From Rhizobium sp. AC27/96 (GTDB lineage Bacteria > Pseudomonadota > Alphaproteobacteria > Rhizobiales > Rhizobiaceae), in the NCBI RefSeq assembly GCF_001692325.1, contig NZ_LXKN01000001.1, positions 682,001 through 746,000 on the forward strand: a stretch of 64,000 nucleotides of DNA. The letters are read 5' to 3'. A program made the translations under genes and the position numbers. Below are positions 21,500-33,803 of this stretch, one piece after another. Each line of letters opens with the position of its first letter. Positions within the stretch are counted from its first letter, which is position 1. The notes under the pieces were generated by a model that was not told the origin of the DNA, ran no database searches, and was given only the letters and a program-made list of their open reading frames with translations.

Positions 21500-22007
21500 G
21501 AGTCTTCCTTCGGGAGTATCGAATCGACCCGGCGATTCCTCGTGGTTGCCTGGGGTCATCGGGTGGAATTGGCTTTCGGTGATTCCTTATAGGGATTTTG
21601 GCGAAATACCAAAGTCCATCTTGCCGAAGAGGCGCCATTTCCGTATTCAAAGCGTCAAATGGCCGGTTTTCCCGGGCTTCCGGGCCTTTGTGACAAAGAT
21701 AATTTCTTAACCGGCCTTGACGAAACGGCGGGAAACCAGTAGTACCGCCGCCATCGGGACCCATGTGAGGCATGGCTGTTCGGAGCGACGCGCTCTGGAG
21801 TTCACCTCAAACAAGGTTCTAAACGCACGTTGAAGACAAGAATGCTGCACGCAAGACGCCATCTTGGTGTCCTCTGCTTTTCTGTGGTCCATCTGCGAAA
21901 GCGGATCGGGCCACGTTTTGCGCATTGAGACGATCGTGTGTAGTTGCCGGTGACGGCGATAGTCATGCCCGCAAGGGTGTCGAGATAGATTTACAAGGGA
22001 TGGTTGA
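21500..22007. other. Long upstream region of the str operon
   Basis: About 508 bases separate the minus-strand hypothetical from rpsL. It must hold the promoter of the hypothetical gene (near 21500-21600) and that of the str operon (candidate at 21717-21745), leaving a leader of roughly 260 nt before rpsL. Short frames in the leader look like chance. TTACAAGGGATGG provides the rpsL binding site. Confidence 0.55.
21717..21745 (+). promoter_or_regulatory. Candidate promoter of the rpsL-rpsG-fusA-tuf operon
   Basis: C-TTGACG (21717-21722) with a 17-nt spacer and TAGTAC (21740-21745), matching the rhizobial CTTGAC-type -35 box and optimal spacing. It would give a leader of about 255 nt. Confidence 0.55.
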
Positions 22008-22379
22008 ATGCCTACCGTAAACCAGCTGATCCGCAAGCCTCGCCAGGCGCAGGTAAAGCGCAATAAGGTTCCTGCTCTCCAGGAAAACCCGCAGAAGCGT
22101 GGCGTTTGCACCCGCGTTTACACGACCACGCCGAAGAAGCCGAACTCGGCTCTGCGTAAGGTCGCAAAGATCCGCCTGACCAACGGCTTCGAAGTCATTG
22201 GTTACATTCCCGGTGAAGGTCATAACCTTCAGGAACACTCTGTCGTCATGATCCGTGGCGGCCGCGTAAAGGACCTTCCGGGCGTTCGTTACCACATCAT
22301 CCGCGGCGTTCTCGATACCCAGGGTGTCAAGAACCGCAAGCAGCGCCGTTCCAAGTACGGTGCGAAGCGTCCGAAGTAA
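22008..22379 (+). CDS. rpsL: 30S ribosomal protein S12
   Basis: A 123-aa S12 at the decoding centre. The streptomycin-determining region reads [14 protein letters not shown], with Lys at position 43 and the downstream [10 protein letters not shown] loop also of the sensitive type. The start codon follows AAGGGATGGTTGA. First gene of the str operon, with rpsG 79 nt downstream. Confidence 0.99.
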
Positions 22380-22437
22380 TTCGGTTTCAGATAATCCGGT
22401 GCTGCGCGAGGTTCTCCGCGTGGTGAAGCGCCGCTAA

Positions 22438-22929
<492 letters not shown>

Positions 22930-22959
22930 TCCCGAACGGTTTCGGAAAGGCAGTCCATT

Positions 22960-25059
22960 ATGGCTCGCGAATATAAAATCGAAGACTACCGTAATTTCGG
23001 TATCATGGCGCACATCGACGCCGGCAAGACCACGACCACCGAGCGTATTCTTTATTACACCGGTAAGTCGCACAAGATCGGTGAAGTGCACGACGGCGCA
23101 GCCACCATGGACTGGATGGAGCAGGAGCAGGAGCGTGGCATCACGATCACCTCTGCTGCTACCACGACCTACTGGAAGGGCCGTGACGGCAAGACCCGCC
23201 GCTTCAACATCATCGACACCCCCGGCCACGTCGACTTCACCATCGAAGTCGAGCGTTCGCTGCGCGTTCTCGACGGTGCCATCGCTCTGCTCGACGCCAA
23301 CGCCGGCGTTGAGCCGCAGACGGAAACCGTCTGGCGTCAGGCTGAGAAGTACCATGTTCCGCGCATGATCTTCTGCAACAAGATGGACAAGACCGGCGCT
23401 GACTTCTATCGCTCGGTTGAGATGATCAAGACCCGCCTCGGCGCGACTGCTGTTGTCATGCAGCTGCCGATCGGTGCGGAAACCGAGTTCAAGGGCGTTA
23501 TCGACCTGATCGAGATGAATGCTCTCATCTGGCGCGACGAATCGCTCGGCGCTCAGTGGGACGTCGTCGAAATCCCGGAAGACATGAAGGCCAAGGCTGC
23601 TGAATATCGCGAAAAGCTGATCGAGACCGTTGTCGAGATCGACGAAGCCGCGACCGAAGCCTACCTCGAAGGCAATCTGCCAGACAACGATCAGATCCGC
23701 GCGCTGGTGCGCCGCGGCACGATCGACGTCAAGTTCCACCCGATGTTCTGCGGCACCGCCTTCAAGAACAAGGGCGTTCAGCCGCTGCTCGACGCGGTTG
23801 TCGACTACTTGCCGTCGCCGCTCGACATTCCGGCGATCAAGGGCATCGACTTCAAGACCGAAGCCGAAATCGAACGTCATGCTGACGACAGCGAGCCGTT
23901 GTCCATGCTGGCCTTCAAGATCATGAACGACCCCTTCGTCGGTTCGCTGACCTTCGCCCGCGTTTACTCCGGCAAGCTCGAAAAGGGCGCATCGGTTATG
24001 AACACGGTCAAGGACAAGCGCGAGCGCGTCGGCCGTATGCTGCAGATGCACTCGAACTCGCGTGAAGACATCGAAGAAGCCTTCGCTGGCGACATCGTTG
24101 CTCTGGCCGGCCTCAAGGAAACCACAACCGGCGATACGCTCTGCGATCCGCTGAAGCCGGTTATCCTCGAGCGCATGGAATTCCCCGAGCCGGTCATCCA
24201 GATCGCGATCGAGCCGAAGACCAAGGGCGACCAGGAAAAGATGGGCCTCGCGCTCAACCGCCTGGCTGCCGAAGATCCGTCCTTCCGCGTGAAGACGGAC
24301 CAGGAATCAGGTCAGACCATCATCGCCGGCATGGGTGAACTTCACCTCGACATCATCGTCGACCGCATGCGTCGTGAATTCAAGGTTGAAGCTACCGTCG
24401 GCGCGCCGCAGGTTGCTTACCGCGAAACCATCACGCGTCAGACGGAAAAGGACTACACCCACAAGAAGCAGTCGGGTGGTACTGGTCAGTTCGCTCGCGT
24501 CAAGATCGTGTTCGAACCGAACCCGGACGGCGAAGACTTCAAGTTCGAGTCGAAGATCGTCGGCGGTTCTGTTCCGAAGGAATACATCCCGGGCGTACAG
24601 AAGGGCATCGAAAGCGTTCTGTCTTCGGGCCCGCTGGCTGGCTTCCCGATGCTCGGCGTCAAGGCGACGCTCATCGATGGCGCCTTCCACGACGTCGACT
24701 CGTCGGTTCTGGCCTTCGAAATCGCTTCGCGCGCTTGCTTCCGTGAAGCAGCCCGTGAAGCTGGTGCCCAGCTCCTCGAGCCGATGATGAAGGTCGAAGT
24801 CGTGACGCCGGAAGATTACGTCGGTGACGTTATCGGCGATCTGAACTCGCGTCGTGGCCAGATCCAGGGCCAGGAAAGCCGCGGTATCGCCGTTGTCATC
24901 AACGCGAACGTCCCGCTGGCGAACATGTTCAAGTACGTCGATAACCTGCGCTCCATGTCTCAGGGTCGTGCACAGTACACGATGACCTTCGACCATTACG
25001 CGCCGGTTCCGTCGAACGTCGCACAGGAAATCCAGGCAAAGTATTCCGGTCAGAAGTGA
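22960..25059 (+). CDS. fusA: Elongation factor G
   Basis: A 699-aa EF-G, the GTPase driving translocation and, with RRF, ribosome recycling. G motifs: [12 protein letters not shown] (17-28), DTPGHVDF and NKMDK; the domain IV and V blocks ([23 protein letters not shown]) are intact. GGAAAGGCAGTCC precedes the ATG. It lies between rpsG (30 nt) and the second tuf (67 nt), as in the standard str operon. Confidence 0.98.
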   Translation: MAREYKIEDYRNFGIMAHIDAGKTTTTERILYYTGKSHKIGEVHDGAATMDWMEQEQERGITITSAATTTYWKGRDGKTRRFNIIDTPGHVDFTIEVERSLRVLDGAIALLDANAGVEPQTETVWRQAEKYHVPRMIFCNKMDKTGADFYRSVEMIKTRLGATAVVMQLPIGAETEFKGVIDLIEMNALIWRDESLGAQWDVVEIPEDMKAKAAEYREKLIETVVEIDEAATEAYLEGNLPDNDQIRALVRRGTIDVKFHPMFCGTAFKNKGVQPLLDAVVDYLPSPLDIPAIKGIDFKTEAEIERHADDSEPLSMLAFKIMNDPFVGSLTFARVYSGKLEKGASVMNTVKDKRERVGRMLQMHSNSREDIEEAFAGDIVALAGLKETTTGDTLCDPLKPVILERMEFPEPVIQIAIEPKTKGDQEKMGLALNRLAAEDPSFRVKTDQESGQTIIAGMGELHLDIIVDRMRREFKVEATVGAPQVAYRETITRQTEKDYTHKKQSGGTGQFARVKIVFEPNPDGEDFKFESKIVGGSVPKEYIPGVQKGIESVLSSGPLAGFPMLGVKATLIDGAFHDVDSSVLAFEIASRACFREAAREAGAQLLEPMMKVEVVTPEDYVGDVIGDLNSRRGQIQGQESRGIAVVINANVPLANMFKYVDNLRSMSQGRAQYTMTFDHYAPVPSNVAQEIQAKYSGQK

Positions 25060-25126
25060 CCGGAATACCAATTGACCGATAACAAGAATTGATCCCCTCG
25101 GGGACAGGAAAAACGGAGAGCCGAAA

Positions 25127-26302
25127 ATGGCAAAGAGTAAGTTTGAGCGCAATAAGCCTCACGTTAACATTGGTACGATTGGGCACGTTGACCACGGCAA
25201 GACGTCGCTGACAGCAGCGATCACGAAGTACTTCGGCGAGTTCAAGGCGTATGACCAGATCGACGCTGCTCCGGAAGAGAAGGCTCGTGGTATCACGATC
25301 TCGACGGCCCACGTTGAGTATGAGACGCCTGCTCGTCACTACGCTCACGTCGACTGCCCCGGCCACGCTGACTATGTCAAGAACATGATCACCGGTGCTG
25401 CGCAGATGGACGGCGCGATCCTGGTTTGCTCGGCAGCCGACGGCCCGATGCCGCAGACCCGCGAGCACATCCTGCTCGCCCGTCAGGTTGGCGTTCCGGC
25501 AATCGTTGTGTTCCTGAACAAGGTCGACCAGGTTGACGACGCCGAGCTTCTCGAACTCGTCGAGCTCGAAGTTCGCGAACTTCTGTCGTCCTACGACTTC
25601 CCGGGCGACGATATCCCGGTTGTCAAGGGTTCGGCACTTGCTGCTCTTGAAGACAGTGACAAGAAGATCGGTGAAGACGCGATCCGCGAGCTGATGGCTC
25701 AGGTTGACGCCTACATCCCGACGCCTGAGCGTCCGATCGACCAGCCGTTCCTGATGCCGATGGAAGACGTGTTCTCGATCTCGGGCCGTGGTACGGTTGT
25801 GACGGGCCGCGTTGAGCGCGGTATCGTCAAGGTTGGTGAAGAAGTCGAAATCGTCGGCATCCGTGAGACGTCGAAGACGACGGTTACCGGCGTTGAAATG
25901 TTCCGCAAGCTGCTCGATCAGGGCCAGGCAGGCGACAACATCGGCGCACTGGTTCGCGGTGTTAACCGTGACGGCGTCGAGCGTGGTCAGATCCTGTGCA
26001 AGCCGGGCTCTGTCAAGCCGCACAAGAAGTTCATGGCCGAAGCCTACATCCTGACGAAGGAAGAAGGCGGCCGTCATACGCCGTTCTTCACGAACTACCG
26101 TCCGCAGTTCTACTTCCGTACGACTGACGTGACCGGCATCGTGACGCTTCCGGAAGGCACGGAAATGGTTATGCCAGGCGACAACGTCACGGTTGCCGTT
26201 GAGCTGATCGTTCCGATCGCGATGGAAGAAAAGCTTCGCTTCGCTATCCGCGAAGGCGGCCGTACCGTCGGCGCAGGCATCGTTGCCTCCATCGTCGAGT
26301 AA
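25127..26302 (+). CDS. tufB: Elongation factor Tu, second copy (consensus form)
   Basis: A 391-aa EF-Tu identical to the first copy except for three residues, and here each has the form common to bacterial EF-Tu at that site or close to it: Gly90 in [11 protein letters not shown], Met in [12 protein letters not shown], and Glu in [12 protein letters not shown] motifs [13 protein letters not shown] and NKVD are intact. Identity with tufA runs over the whole coding sequence, with about eight base differences, and stops just outside it, which is the signature of gene conversion. It is the last gene of the str operon; a hairpin at 26341-26365 follows. Confidence 0.98.
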   Translation: MAKSKFERNKPHVNIGTIGHVDHGKTSLTAAITKYFGEFKAYDQIDAAPEEKARGITISTAHVEYETPARHYAHVDCPGHADYVKNMITGAAQMDGAILVCSAADGPMPQTREHILLARQVGVPAIVVFLNKVDQVDDAELLELVELEVRELLSSYDFPGDDIPVVKGSALAALEDSDKKIGEDAIRELMAQVDAYIPTPERPIDQPFLMPMEDVFSISGRGTVVTGRVERGIVKVGEEVEIVGIRETSKTTVTGVEMFRKLLDQGQAGDNIGALVRGVNRDGVERGQILCKPGSVKPHKKFMAEAYILTKEEGGRHTPFFTNYRPQFYFRTTDVTGIVTLPEGTEMVMPGDNVTVAVELIVPIAMEEKLRFAIREGGRTVGAGIVASIVE

Positions 26303-26340
26303 TAAGCAGGCGGCTGGCCAAGGCCCGCAAATGAGTGATG

Positions 26341-26365
26341 GGGACGCCGGTAAATTCGGTGTCCC
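26341..26365 (+). terminator. Hairpin between tufB and rpsJ, possible terminator
   Basis: GGGACGCCG pairs with CGGTGTCCC (one wobble) around a 7-nt loop, followed by TCTCGATCTTT. The T tract is poor, so readthrough into the S10 operon is likely. Confidence 0.5.
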
Positions 26366-26414
26366 TCTCGATCTTTGAAACCGGTGGCCCGCCTAAGGTA
26401 ACTAAAGGTAAAGA

Positions 26415-26435
26415 CGTGTCTCTTAGAGAGACGCG
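26415..26435 (+). promoter_or_regulatory. S10 operon leader hairpin
   Basis: CGTGTCTCT and AGAGACGCG (one wobble) pair around TAG, about 30 nt upstream of rpsJ. In E. coli the S10 leader is the L4 target; a comparable role here is inference from location. Confidence 0.35.
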
Positions 26436-26463
26436 CGGATAACAAACACAAGGATAAAGTCGA

Positions 26464-26772
26464 ATGAACGGCCAGAATATCCGCATCCGCCTTAAGGCGT
26501 TCGATCATCGGATTCTCGACGCTTCCACGCGCGAGATCGTGTCGACGGCTAAGCGCACCGGTGCTAGCGTCCGGGGCCCCGTTCCGCTTCCGACCCGTAT
26601 CGAGAAGTTCACGGTGAACCGGTCCCCGCACATCGACAAGAAGAGCCGCGAGCAGTTCGAGATGCGCACGCATAAGCGCCTTCTCGACATCGTTGACCCG
26701 ACCCCGCAGACGGTAGACGCGCTGATGAAGCTCGATCTCGCCGCCGGTGTCGATGTTGAGATCAAGCTCTGA
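26464..26772 (+). CDS. rpsJ: 30S ribosomal protein S10 (NusE)
   Basis: A 102-aa S10, part of the 30S head and also the NusE antitermination factor that binds NusG. Typical blocks are [18 protein letters not shown] and [34 protein letters not shown] precedes the ATG. First gene of the long S10-spc-alpha run; rplC begins 36 nt later. Confidence 0.98.
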   Translation: MNGQNIRIRLKAFDHRILDASTREIVSTAKRTGASVRGPVPLPTRIEKFTVNRSPHIDKKSREQFEMRTHKRLLDIVDPTPQTVDALMKLDLAAGVDVEIKL

Positions 26773-26808
26773 GACCTGGTCTCGAGCTGAGTGAGAAGGA
26801 TTGAACCG

Positions 26809-27450
26809 ATGCGTTCAGGTGTGATTGCACAGAAGGTGGGAATGACCCGCGTCTATAACGACGCCGGCGAGCATGTCCCGGTAACCGTATTGCGTTTGGA
26901 AGGCTGCCAGGTCGTGGCCCAGCGCACAGTAGAGAAGAATGGCTACACCGCAGTTCAGCTCGGTGCCGGCCAGGCAAAAGTTAAGAACACGACGAAGGCC
27001 CTGCGCGGTCATTTCGCCGTCGCCAGCGTTGAGCCGAAGGCCAAGCTCGTTGAATTCCGTGTCACGGATGACAACCTGCTTGAAGTCGGCACCGAGATCA
27101 AGGCAGCTCACTTTGCAGCGGGCCAGCTCGTCGACGTGACCGGTACGACGATCGGTAAGGGTTTTGCCGGCGCCATCAAGCGCCACGGCTTCGGCGGTTT
27201 GCGTGCTACGCACGGTGTGTCGGTTTCGCACCGCTCGCACGGTTCGACCGGCTCGCGCCAGGATCCGGGCAAGGTGTTCAAGAACAAGAAGATGGCTGGT
27301 CACATGGGCCAGACGCGCGTGACGACGCAGAACCTTGAAGTAGTATCGACCGACGAAGATCGCGGTCTGATCCTTATCAAGGGTGCGGTTCCCGGCTCCA
27401 AGGGTGCCTGGATCATCGTGCGCGACGCCGTCAAGTCGGCATCGAAGTAA
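26809..27450 (+). CDS. rplC: 50S ribosomal protein L3
   Basis: A 213-aa L3, an early 23S rRNA assembly protein whose extended loop reaches the peptidyl transferase centre. The loop block [20 protein letters not shown] and the following [10 protein letters not shown] are conserved; the latter includes the Gln that PrmB methylates in E. coli. GAAGGATTGAACCG supports the ATG at 26809 rather than the frame's earlier start at 26791. Confidence 0.98.
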   Translation: MRSGVIAQKVGMTRVYNDAGEHVPVTVLRLEGCQVVAQRTVEKNGYTAVQLGAGQAKVKNTTKALRGHFAVASVEPKAKLVEFRVTDDNLLEVGTEIKAAHFAAGQLVDVTGTTIGKGFAGAIKRHGFGGLRATHGVSVSHRSHGSTGSRQDPGKVFKNKKMAGHMGQTRVTTQNLEVVSTDEDRGLILIKGAVPGSKGAWIIVRDAVKSASK

Positions 27451-27463
27451 GGGAGCCAAACCA

Positions 27464-28084
27464 ATGGAATTGAACGTCAAGACCCTCGAGGGCAAAGACG
27501 CTGGGAAGGTTTCCCTTTCTGATGCGATTTTCGGCCTTGAGCCGCGTGAAGATATCATCGCACGCGTCATTCGCTGGCAGCTCGCCAAGAAGCGCCAGGG
27601 CACGCACAAGGCTAAGGGCCGCGCAGAAATAGCGCGCACCGGCGCCAAGATGTACAAGCAGAAGGGTACGGGCCGCGCTCGTCACCATTCGGCTCGTGCT
27701 CCGCAGTTCCGCGGTGGTGGTAAGGCTCACGGCCCGGTCGTTCGCAGCCATGAGCATGACCTTCCCAAGAAGGTTCGCGCCCTCGGCCTGCGTCTCGCGC
27801 TCTCCGCCAAGTTCAAGGCTGAGGACGTTATCGTTCTCGACAACCTGGTCGCAGCTGATGCGAAGACCAAGGCTCTGGCCGGTGCTTTCGAGACGCTGGG
27901 CCTGACCAACGCGCTCTTCATCGGTGGTGCAGAGCTCGACAGCAACTTCAAGCTCGCAGCCGCGAACATCCCGAATATCGATGTTCTCCCGGTTCAGGGC
28001 ATCAACGTTTACGACATCCTGCGCCGCGGCAAGCTTGTGCTGTCCAAGGCTGCAGTTGAGGCTCTAGAGGAGCGATTCAAGTGA
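27464..28084 (+). CDS. rplD: 50S ribosomal protein L4
   Basis: A 206-aa L4 that lines the nascent-peptide tunnel. The extended tunnel loop (about 45-95) includes [20 protein letters not shown]. In E. coli L4 also represses the S10 operon. GGGAGCCAAACCA precedes the ATG at 27464. Its stop overlaps the rplW start by four bases, implying translational coupling. Confidence 0.98.
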   Translation: MELNVKTLEGKDAGKVSLSDAIFGLEPREDIIARVIRWQLAKKRQGTHKAKGRAEIARTGAKMYKQKGTGRARHHSARAPQFRGGGKAHGPVVRSHEHDLPKKVRALGLRLALSAKFKAEDVIVLDNLVAADAKTKALAGAFETLGLTNALFIGGAELDSNFKLAAANIPNIDVLPVQGINVYDILRRGKLVLSKAAVEALEERFK

Positions 28085-28374
28085 CGGATCTTCGCCATTA
28101 CGATGTGATCGTTTCTCCTGCGATCACCGAAAAGTCCACCCTGCTTTCGGACAACAATCAGGTTGTTTTCAACGTTGCCAAGACCGCGACGAAGCCTGAA
28201 ATCAAGGCTGCCGTTGAAGCGCTGTTCGGCGTCAAGGTAACGGCCGTCAACACCCTGCTGCGCCTGGGCAAGACCAAGCGGTTCAAAGGTCTCGTCGGCA
28301 AGCAGAAGGACGTGAAGAAGGCTATCGTGACGCTCGCCGAAGGCCAGTCGATCGACGTCTCCACCGGTCTCTGA
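28081..28374 (+). CDS. rplW: 50S ribosomal protein L23
   Basis: A 97-aa L23 at the tunnel exit, where trigger factor and SRP dock. The sequence [15 protein letters not shown] and the basic [17 protein letters not shown] segment are typical. The start is GTG at 28081, embedded in the rplD stop (GTGA), with GAGGAGCGATTCAA as the binding site. Confidence 0.97.
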   Translation: MTDLRHYDVIVSPAITEKSTLLSDNNQVVFNVAKTATKPEIKAAVEALFGVKVTAVNTLLRLGKTKRFKGLVGKQKDVKKAIVTLAEGQSIDVSTGL

Positions 28375-28385
28375 GGAATAAGAAA

Positions 28386-29222
28386 ATGGCATTGAAAACA
28401 TTCAATCCGACGACCCCGAGCCAGCGTCAGCTGGTCATCGTCGACCGCTCTTCGCTCTACAAGGGCAAGCCGGTCAAGGCGCTGACGGAAGGCCTGACCT
28501 CCAAGGGCGGCCGTAACAACACCGGCCGTATCACCGTTCGTTTCCAGGGCGGTGGTCACAAGCGCACCTATCGTCTGGTCGACTTCAAGCGTCGCAAGTT
28601 CGACGTTGAGGGCACCGTCGAGCGTATCGAATACGATCCGAACCGTACCGCTTACATCGCTCTGGTGAAGTACACGGACGGCGAACTGGCCTATATCCTC
28701 GCTCCGCAGCGTCTGACTGCCGGCGACAAGGTCATCGCTTCGGAAAAGGCTGTGGACGTGAAGCCGGGCAACACCATGCCGCTTCAGTTCATCCCGGTCG
28801 GCTCCATCATCCACAATGTGGAAATGAAGCCGGGCAAGGGTGGTCAGATCGGTCGCTCTGCTGGTTCCTACGCCCAGCTCGTTGGTCGTGACCAGGGTAT
28901 GGCGATCCTTCGCCTGAACTCCGGCGAACAGCGCCTCGTGCACGGCAGCTGCCTTGCAACGATCGGTGCCGTTTCCAACCCGGATCACGCCAACATCAAC
29001 GACGGTAAGGCCGGTCGCTCGCGTTGGCGCGGCAAGAAGCCGCATAACCGCGGCGTCGTCATGAACCCGGTCGACCATCCGCACGGCGGTGGTGAAGGCC
29101 GCACCTCTGGTGGTCGCCATCCGGTGACCCCGTGGGGCAAGCCGACCAAGGGCAAGCGTACGCGGTCGAACAAGTCGACCGACAAGATGATCATGCGCTC
29201 GCGCCATCAGCGCAAGAAGTAA
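28386..29222 (+). CDS. rplB: 50S ribosomal protein L2
   Basis: A 278-aa L2, needed for subunit association and peptidyl transferase activity. The conserved C-terminal stretch [20 protein letters not shown] contains the essential His, and the central RNA-binding domain (about 125-195) is intact. It starts 11 nt after rplW. Confidence 0.99.
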   Translation: MALKTFNPTTPSQRQLVIVDRSSLYKGKPVKALTEGLTSKGGRNNTGRITVRFQGGGHKRTYRLVDFKRRKFDVEGTVERIEYDPNRTAYIALVKYTDGELAYILAPQRLTAGDKVIASEKAVDVKPGNTMPLQFIPVGSIIHNVEMKPGKGGQIGRSAGSYAQLVGRDQGMAILRLNSGEQRLVHGSCLATIGAVSNPDHANINDGKAGRSRWRGKKPHNRGVVMNPVDHPHGGGEGRTSGGRHPVTPWGKPTKGKRTRSNKSTDKMIMRSRHQRKK

Positions 29223-29237
29223 GAGAGGAAGTCTCAA

Positions 29238-29516
29238 GTGGCTCGTTCAGTATGGAAAGGTCCGTTTGTTGACGGCTATCTTCTCAAGAAGGCTGAGAAG
29301 GTGCGTGAAGGCGGACGTAACGAAGTGATCAAGATGTGGAGCCGTCGCTCCACCATCATGCCGCAGTTCGTTGGTCTCACCTTTGGTGTTTACAACGGCA
29401 GCAAGCATATTCCGGTCAGCGTCAATGAAGACATGGTCGGACACAAGTTCGGCGAGTTCGCCCCGACCCGTACCTATTATGGTCACGGTGCGGACAAGAA
29501 GGCGAAGAGGAAGTAA
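29238..29516 (+). CDS. rpsS: 30S ribosomal protein S19
   Basis: A 92-aa S19 in the 30S head contacting S13. Blocks [20 protein letters not shown] and [20 protein letters not shown] are typical. GTG start at 29238 preceded by AGAGAGGAAGTCTCAA. rplV begins two bases after its stop. Confidence 0.98.
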   Translation: MARSVWKGPFVDGYLLKKAEKVREGGRNEVIKMWSRRSTIMPQFVGLTFGVYNGSKHIPVSVNEDMVGHKFGEFAPTRTYYGHGADKKAKRK

Positions 29517-29518
29517 CA

Positions 29519-29907
29519 ATGGGCAAGGCAAAAACCGAACGCCGGCTGAAGGATAATGAGGCGCAGGCAGTTGCGCGCACGCTCCGTGTCAGCCCGCAGA
29601 AGCTCAACCTGGTCGCGGCTTCTATCCGCGGCAAGAAGGTTGATCGCGCGCTCGCAGAGCTGGAATTCTCGCGCAAGCGTATCGCAGGCGCCGTCAAGAA
29701 GACGCTCGAATCCGCGATCGCCAATGCAGAGAACAACCATGATCTCGACGTTGACTCGCTGGTCGTGGCTGAAGCCTACGTCGGCAAGTCGATCGTCATG
29801 AAGCGTTTCCACGCTCGTGGCCGCGGTCGTGCATCGCGCATCGAACGTCCGTTCGCGCATCTGACGATCGTCGTTCGTGAAGTGGAAGCTCAAGAGGAGG
29901 CCGCATA

Positions 29908-29908
<1 letters not shown>
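29519..29908 (+). CDS. rplV: 50S ribosomal protein L22
   Basis: A 129-aa L22 with a beta-hairpin reaching into the exit tunnel. The [20 protein letters not shown] and [19 protein letters not shown] blocks are diagnostic; the hairpin tip has no insertion or deletion of the kind tied to macrolide resistance. Its stop codon shares a base with the rpsC start (TAATG). Confidence 0.97.
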
Positions 29909-30633
<725 letters not shown>

Positions 30634-30669
30634 TAGCGTACGTGGCAGATAAGTTCGGAGAATAAGAAA

Positions 30670-31083
30670 ATGTTGCAGCCAAAGCGTACGAAGTACCGTA
30701 AGCAGTTCAAAGGTCGCATCAAGGGCGTCGCCAAGGGCGGCTCTGACCTTGCGTTCGGTGAATTCGGTCTGAAGGCGCAGGAACCAAACCGTGTCAACGC
30801 TCGCGAGATCGAAGCGGCCCGCCGCGCGATCACGCGCTACATGAAGCGTGCCGGCCGTGTATGGATCCGCGTGTTTCCGGATGTTCCGGTCACCAAGAAG
30901 CCGACCGAAGTCCGTATGGGTAAAGGTAAGGGCTCCGTCGAATACTGGGCATGCAAGGTCAAGCCCGGCCGCATGATGTTCGAGATCGATGGCGTAAGCG
31001 AAGAAATCGCTCGTGAGGCTCTGCGCCTCGGGTCCGCCAAGCTCTCAGTCAAGACGCGCTTCGTGCAGCGCATCGCAGAGTAA
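30670..31083 (+). CDS. rplP: 50S ribosomal protein L16
   Basis: A 137-aa L16 near the A-site tRNA elbow. Blocks [39 protein letters not shown] and [17 protein letters not shown] are typical. The Arg equivalent to E. coli Arg81, hydroxylated by YcfD there, lies in the RMGKGKG block. rpmC follows after 11 nt. Confidence 0.98.
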   Translation: MLQPKRTKYRKQFKGRIKGVAKGGSDLAFGEFGLKAQEPNRVNAREIEAARRAITRYMKRAGRVWIRVFPDVPVTKKPTEVRMGKGKGSVEYWACKVKPGRMMFEIDGVSEEIAREALRLGSAKLSVKTRFVQRIAE

Positions 31084-31094
31084 GGAAGAAGCTC

Positions 31095-31295
31095 ATGAAA
31101 GCCGCAGATGTTCGCGCCCTGAGCGCCGACCAACTCAAGGACGAGCTTGCCAAGCTGAAGAAGGAGCAGTTTAACCTGCGCTTTCAGAAGGCGACCGGCC
31201 AGCTTGAGAAGTCCTCGCGCATCAACGAAGTCCGCAAGGACATCGCCCGCGTGAAAACCATTGCCCGCCAGAAGGCGGCAGAAGCAAAGGCCTAA
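31095..31295 (+). CDS. rpmC: 50S ribosomal protein L29
   Basis: A 66-aa two-helix protein at the tunnel exit beside L23. Typical blocks are [17 protein letters not shown] and [28 protein letters not shown] precedes the ATG. rpsQ starts 12 nt later. Confidence 0.96.
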   Translation: MKAADVRALSADQLKDELAKLKKEQFNLRFQKATGQLEKSSRINEVRKDIARVKTIARQKAAEAKA

Positions 31296-31307
31296 AGGAA
31301 AAATAAC

Positions 31308-31547
31308 ATGCCGAAGCGCATTCTGCAGGGCGTCGTGGTCAGCGACAAGAACGAGAAGACGGTAGTTGTCCGCGTAGAGCGTCGTTTCGCTCACCCGCTG
31401 CTCCAGAAGACCGTTCGTCGTTCCAAGAAGTACAAGGCTCACGACGAGAACAATCAGTACAAAATCGGCGACGTCGTTTCCATCGAGGAATGCGCGCCGA
31501 TCTCCAAGGACAAGACCTGGACGGTCGTTTCCGCCCAGTCCAAGTAA
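31308..31547 (+). CDS. rpsQ: 30S ribosomal protein S17
   Basis: A 79-aa S17, an OB-fold primary binder of the 16S rRNA 5' domain. Blocks [20 protein letters not shown] and [23 protein letters not shown] match the family. The 224-nt gap after it, larger than elsewhere in this run, contains a 10-bp hairpin (31552-31561 with 31574-31583) and may mark the S10/spc boundary. Confidence 0.97.
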   Translation: MPKRILQGVVVSDKNEKTVVVRVERRFAHPLLQKTVRRSKKYKAHDENNQYKIGDVVSIEECAPISKDKTWTVVSAQSK

Positions 31548-31771
31548 CAGAATTTCGCTCAGGCCCTTGCGCTTGGGCGAAATATCTGTATGAAGCACGA
31601 GCTTGGAAGCAGGACGCTCGAGAACGGGCGTTCTTTGCTTTGTTGATGGCTGGTGAAGGTGACCGAAGCGGTCCCGGAACCCGGCAAAATCAGACAAGAC
31701 ACTAGTCCATAAGCCGGGGTAGGGGGTCGGTTGACCCAACCATTCCGGTAACAACAAGAAGGCGACCTGAC

Positions 31772-32140
31772 ATGATTCAGATGCAAACAAACCTCGACGT
31801 GGCGGATAATTCCGGCGCACGTCGTGTCATGTGCATCAAGGTGCTGGGCGGCTCCAAGCGTAAGTATGCCTCGATCGGCGACGTCATCGTTGTTTCGATC
31901 AAGGAGGCTATTCCGCGCGGCCGTGTGAAGAAAGGTGACGTGATGAAGGCGGTTGTCGTTCGTACCGCCAAGGACATCCGTCGTCCGGATGGCAGCGTCA
32001 TCCGCTTCGATACCAACGCAGCAGTCCTCATCGACAACAAAAAAGAGCCGATCGGCACCCGTATCTTCGGACCGGTTCCGCGCGAACTTCGCGCCAAGAA
32101 CCACATGAAGATCATCTCGCTGGCTCCAGAAGTACTGTAA
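31772..32140 (+). CDS. rplN: 50S ribosomal protein L14
   Basis: A 122-aa L14 at the subunit interface, binding site of the silencing factor RsfS in other bacteria. Blocks [19 protein letters not shown] and [19 protein letters not shown] are typical. AAGAAGGCGACCTGAC precedes the ATG. First gene of the spc part; rplX follows after 12 nt. Confidence 0.98.
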   Translation: MIQMQTNLDVADNSGARRVMCIKVLGGSKRKYASIGDVIVVSIKEAIPRGRVKKGDVMKAVVVRTAKDIRRPDGSVIRFDTNAAVLIDNKKEPIGTRIFGPVPRELRAKNHMKIISLAPEVL

Positions 32141-32152
32141 GGGAGCGGAGCG

Positions 32153-32461
32153 ATGCAGAAGATCCGTAAAGGCGACAAGGTCGTCGTATTGACCGGTAAG
32201 GACAAGGGCCGTACCGGCGAAGTCGTTCAAGTGCTGCCGAAGGAAGACCGTGCGGTCGTCCGTGGCGTCAATGTTGTCAAGCGCCACCAGCGCCAGACGC
32301 AGAGCCAGGAAGCCGGCATCATCAGCAAGGAAGCCCCGCTTCACCTGTCCAACATTGCAATCGTCGACAAGGACGGCAAGCCGACCCGCGTCGGTTTCAA
32401 GTTTGTGGATGGCAAGAAGGTCCGTGTGGCAAAGACCTCTGGAGAAGTGATCGATGGCTGA
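32153..32461 (+). CDS. rplX: 50S ribosomal protein L24
   Basis: A 102-aa L24, an assembly initiator of the 50S subunit. The KOW motif is at [20 protein letters not shown] (3-22). GGGAGCGGAGCG precedes the ATG. The last eight bases overlap rplE, implying coupled translation. Confidence 0.98.
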   Translation: MQKIRKGDKVVVLTGKDKGRTGEVVQVLPKEDRAVVRGVNVVKRHQRQTQSQEAGIISKEAPLHLSNIAIVDKDGKPTRVGFKFVDGKKVRVAKTSGEVIDG

Positions 32462-33011
32462 GGCAAAGTACGAGCCGCGGCTCAAGAAGGAATACAACGC
32501 TCGCATTCGCGCGGCTATGCAGGAGGCTTTCTCCTACGCCAACGAAATGCAGATCCCGAAGCTTGAAAAGATCGTGATCAACATGGGCGTAGGCGAAGCA
32601 ACTGCTGATTCGAAGAAGCCGACTGTTGCTGCTGCCGACCTCGCAGCGATTGCCGGCCAGAAGCCGGTCATCACGCGCGCACGCAACTCCATCGCAGGCT
32701 TCAAGGTCCGCGAAAATATGCCGATCGGCGCCAAGGTTACCCTGCGCGGCGCTCGCATGTATGAGTTCCTGGATCGTCTGGTCAACATCGCGCTTCCGCG
32801 CGTTCGCGACTTCCGCGGCCTGAACCCGAAGAGCTTTGACGGTCGTGGCAATTTCGCCATGGGCATCAAGGAGCACATTGTGTTCCCAGAGATCAACTAC
32901 GACAAGGTTGATCAGATGTGGGGCATGGACATCATCGTTTGCACGACGGCGAACACGGACGACGAAGCCCGGACTCTTCTGAAAGAGTTCAACTTCCCGT
33001 TCCGTCAATAA
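32454..33011 (+). CDS. rplE: 50S ribosomal protein L5
   Basis: A 185-aa L5 that binds 5S rRNA and contacts S13 across the subunits. Typical blocks are [33 protein letters not shown] and [32 protein letters not shown] lies inside the end of rplX. Confidence 0.98.
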   Translation: MAEAKYEPRLKKEYNARIRAAMQEAFSYANEMQIPKLEKIVINMGVGEATADSKKPTVAAADLAAIAGQKPVITRARNSIAGFKVRENMPIGAKVTLRGARMYEFLDRLVNIALPRVRDFRGLNPKSFDGRGNFAMGIKEHIVFPEINYDKVDQMWGMDIIVCTTANTDDEARTLLKEFNFPFRQ

Positions 33012-33044
33012 CCGTAACGACGAGCGTAGAAAAGGAACCCTGAT

Positions 33045-33350
33045 ATGGCGAAGACAAGCGCAGTTGAAAAGAACAAGCGCCGCCGCAATACGGTTGCCAC
33101 TCAGTCCGCAAAGCGGGCTGCTCTGAAGGCAATCATCATGAACCAGTCTCTTTCGATCGAAGACCGGTTCAAGGCCACTCTGAAGCTGGCATCGCTCCCG
33201 CGCGATGGATCGAAGACCCGTATTCGCAATCGTTGCGAAGTTTCCGGCCGTCCGCGCGCCTACTACCGCAAACTGCGCATGTCGCGTATCGCGCTGCGTG
33301 AACTCGGCAATCTCGGCAAGGTGCCGGGCATTGTCAAGTCGAGCTGGTAA
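33045..33350 (+). CDS. rpsN: 30S ribosomal protein S14 (zinc-independent form)
   Basis: A 101-aa long-form S14. It has the C-terminal block [19 protein letters not shown] but only one Cys in place of the four-Cys zinc site of the short form, so this is the zinc-independent paralogue. AAAAGGAACCCTGAT precedes the ATG. Confidence 0.98.
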   Translation: MAKTSAVEKNKRRRNTVATQSAKRAALKAIIMNQSLSIEDRFKATLKLASLPRDGSKTRIRNRCEVSGRPRAYYRKLRMSRIALRELGNLGKVPGIVKSSW

Positions 33351-33362
33351 GGAGCAGATTAG

Positions 33363-33761
33363 ATGACTATGACTGATCCTTTGGGCGATATGCTCACCCG
33401 CATCCGCAATGGCGCTTCGCGTCGCAAGTCGTCGGTTTCGACGCCTGCTTCCAAGCTCCGTGCGCGCGTTCTCGATGTTCTCCAGGCTGAAGGCTACATC
33501 CGTGGCTACTCCGTCGTCGATTTCGGCAACGGCAAGTCTGAGCTCAGCATCGAGCTGAAGTACTATGAAGGCACGTCGGTGATCCGTGAGATCGGCCGCG
33601 TGTCCAAGCCGGGCCGCCGAGTTTATGTCTCGGTTAAGTCCATTCCGCAGGTCGCGAACGGTCTCGGCATCACTATCCTTTCGACTCCGAAGGGTGTGAT
33701 GGCTGATCACCAGGCTCGTGAACAGAATGTTGGTGGTGAGGTTCTCTGCTCGGTCTTCTAA
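33363..33761 (+). CDS. rpsH: 30S ribosomal protein S8
   Basis: A 132-aa S8, central-domain assembly protein and spc-operon repressor in E. coli. [20 protein letters not shown] and the C-terminal [22 protein letters not shown] are diagnostic. An alternative ATG six bases downstream would shorten it by two residues. Confidence 0.98.
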   Translation: MTMTDPLGDMLTRIRNGASRRKSSVSTPASKLRARVLDVLQAEGYIRGYSVVDFGNGKSELSIELKYYEGTSVIREIGRVSKPGRRVYVSVKSIPQVANGLGITILSTPKGVMADHQAREQNVGGEVLCSVF

Positions 33762-33803
33762 GATCGAACAGGGATCTCCTTCGAAACAGACAGGTTTGAA
33801 AAA

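Noticed and set aside
21970..22007. Streptomycin or rifampicin resistance changes in rpsL and rpoB
   Set aside because: The key residues (Lys43 and the Lys of VKDLPG in S12; Asp, His and Ser residues of the rpoB cluster) are of the sensitive type.
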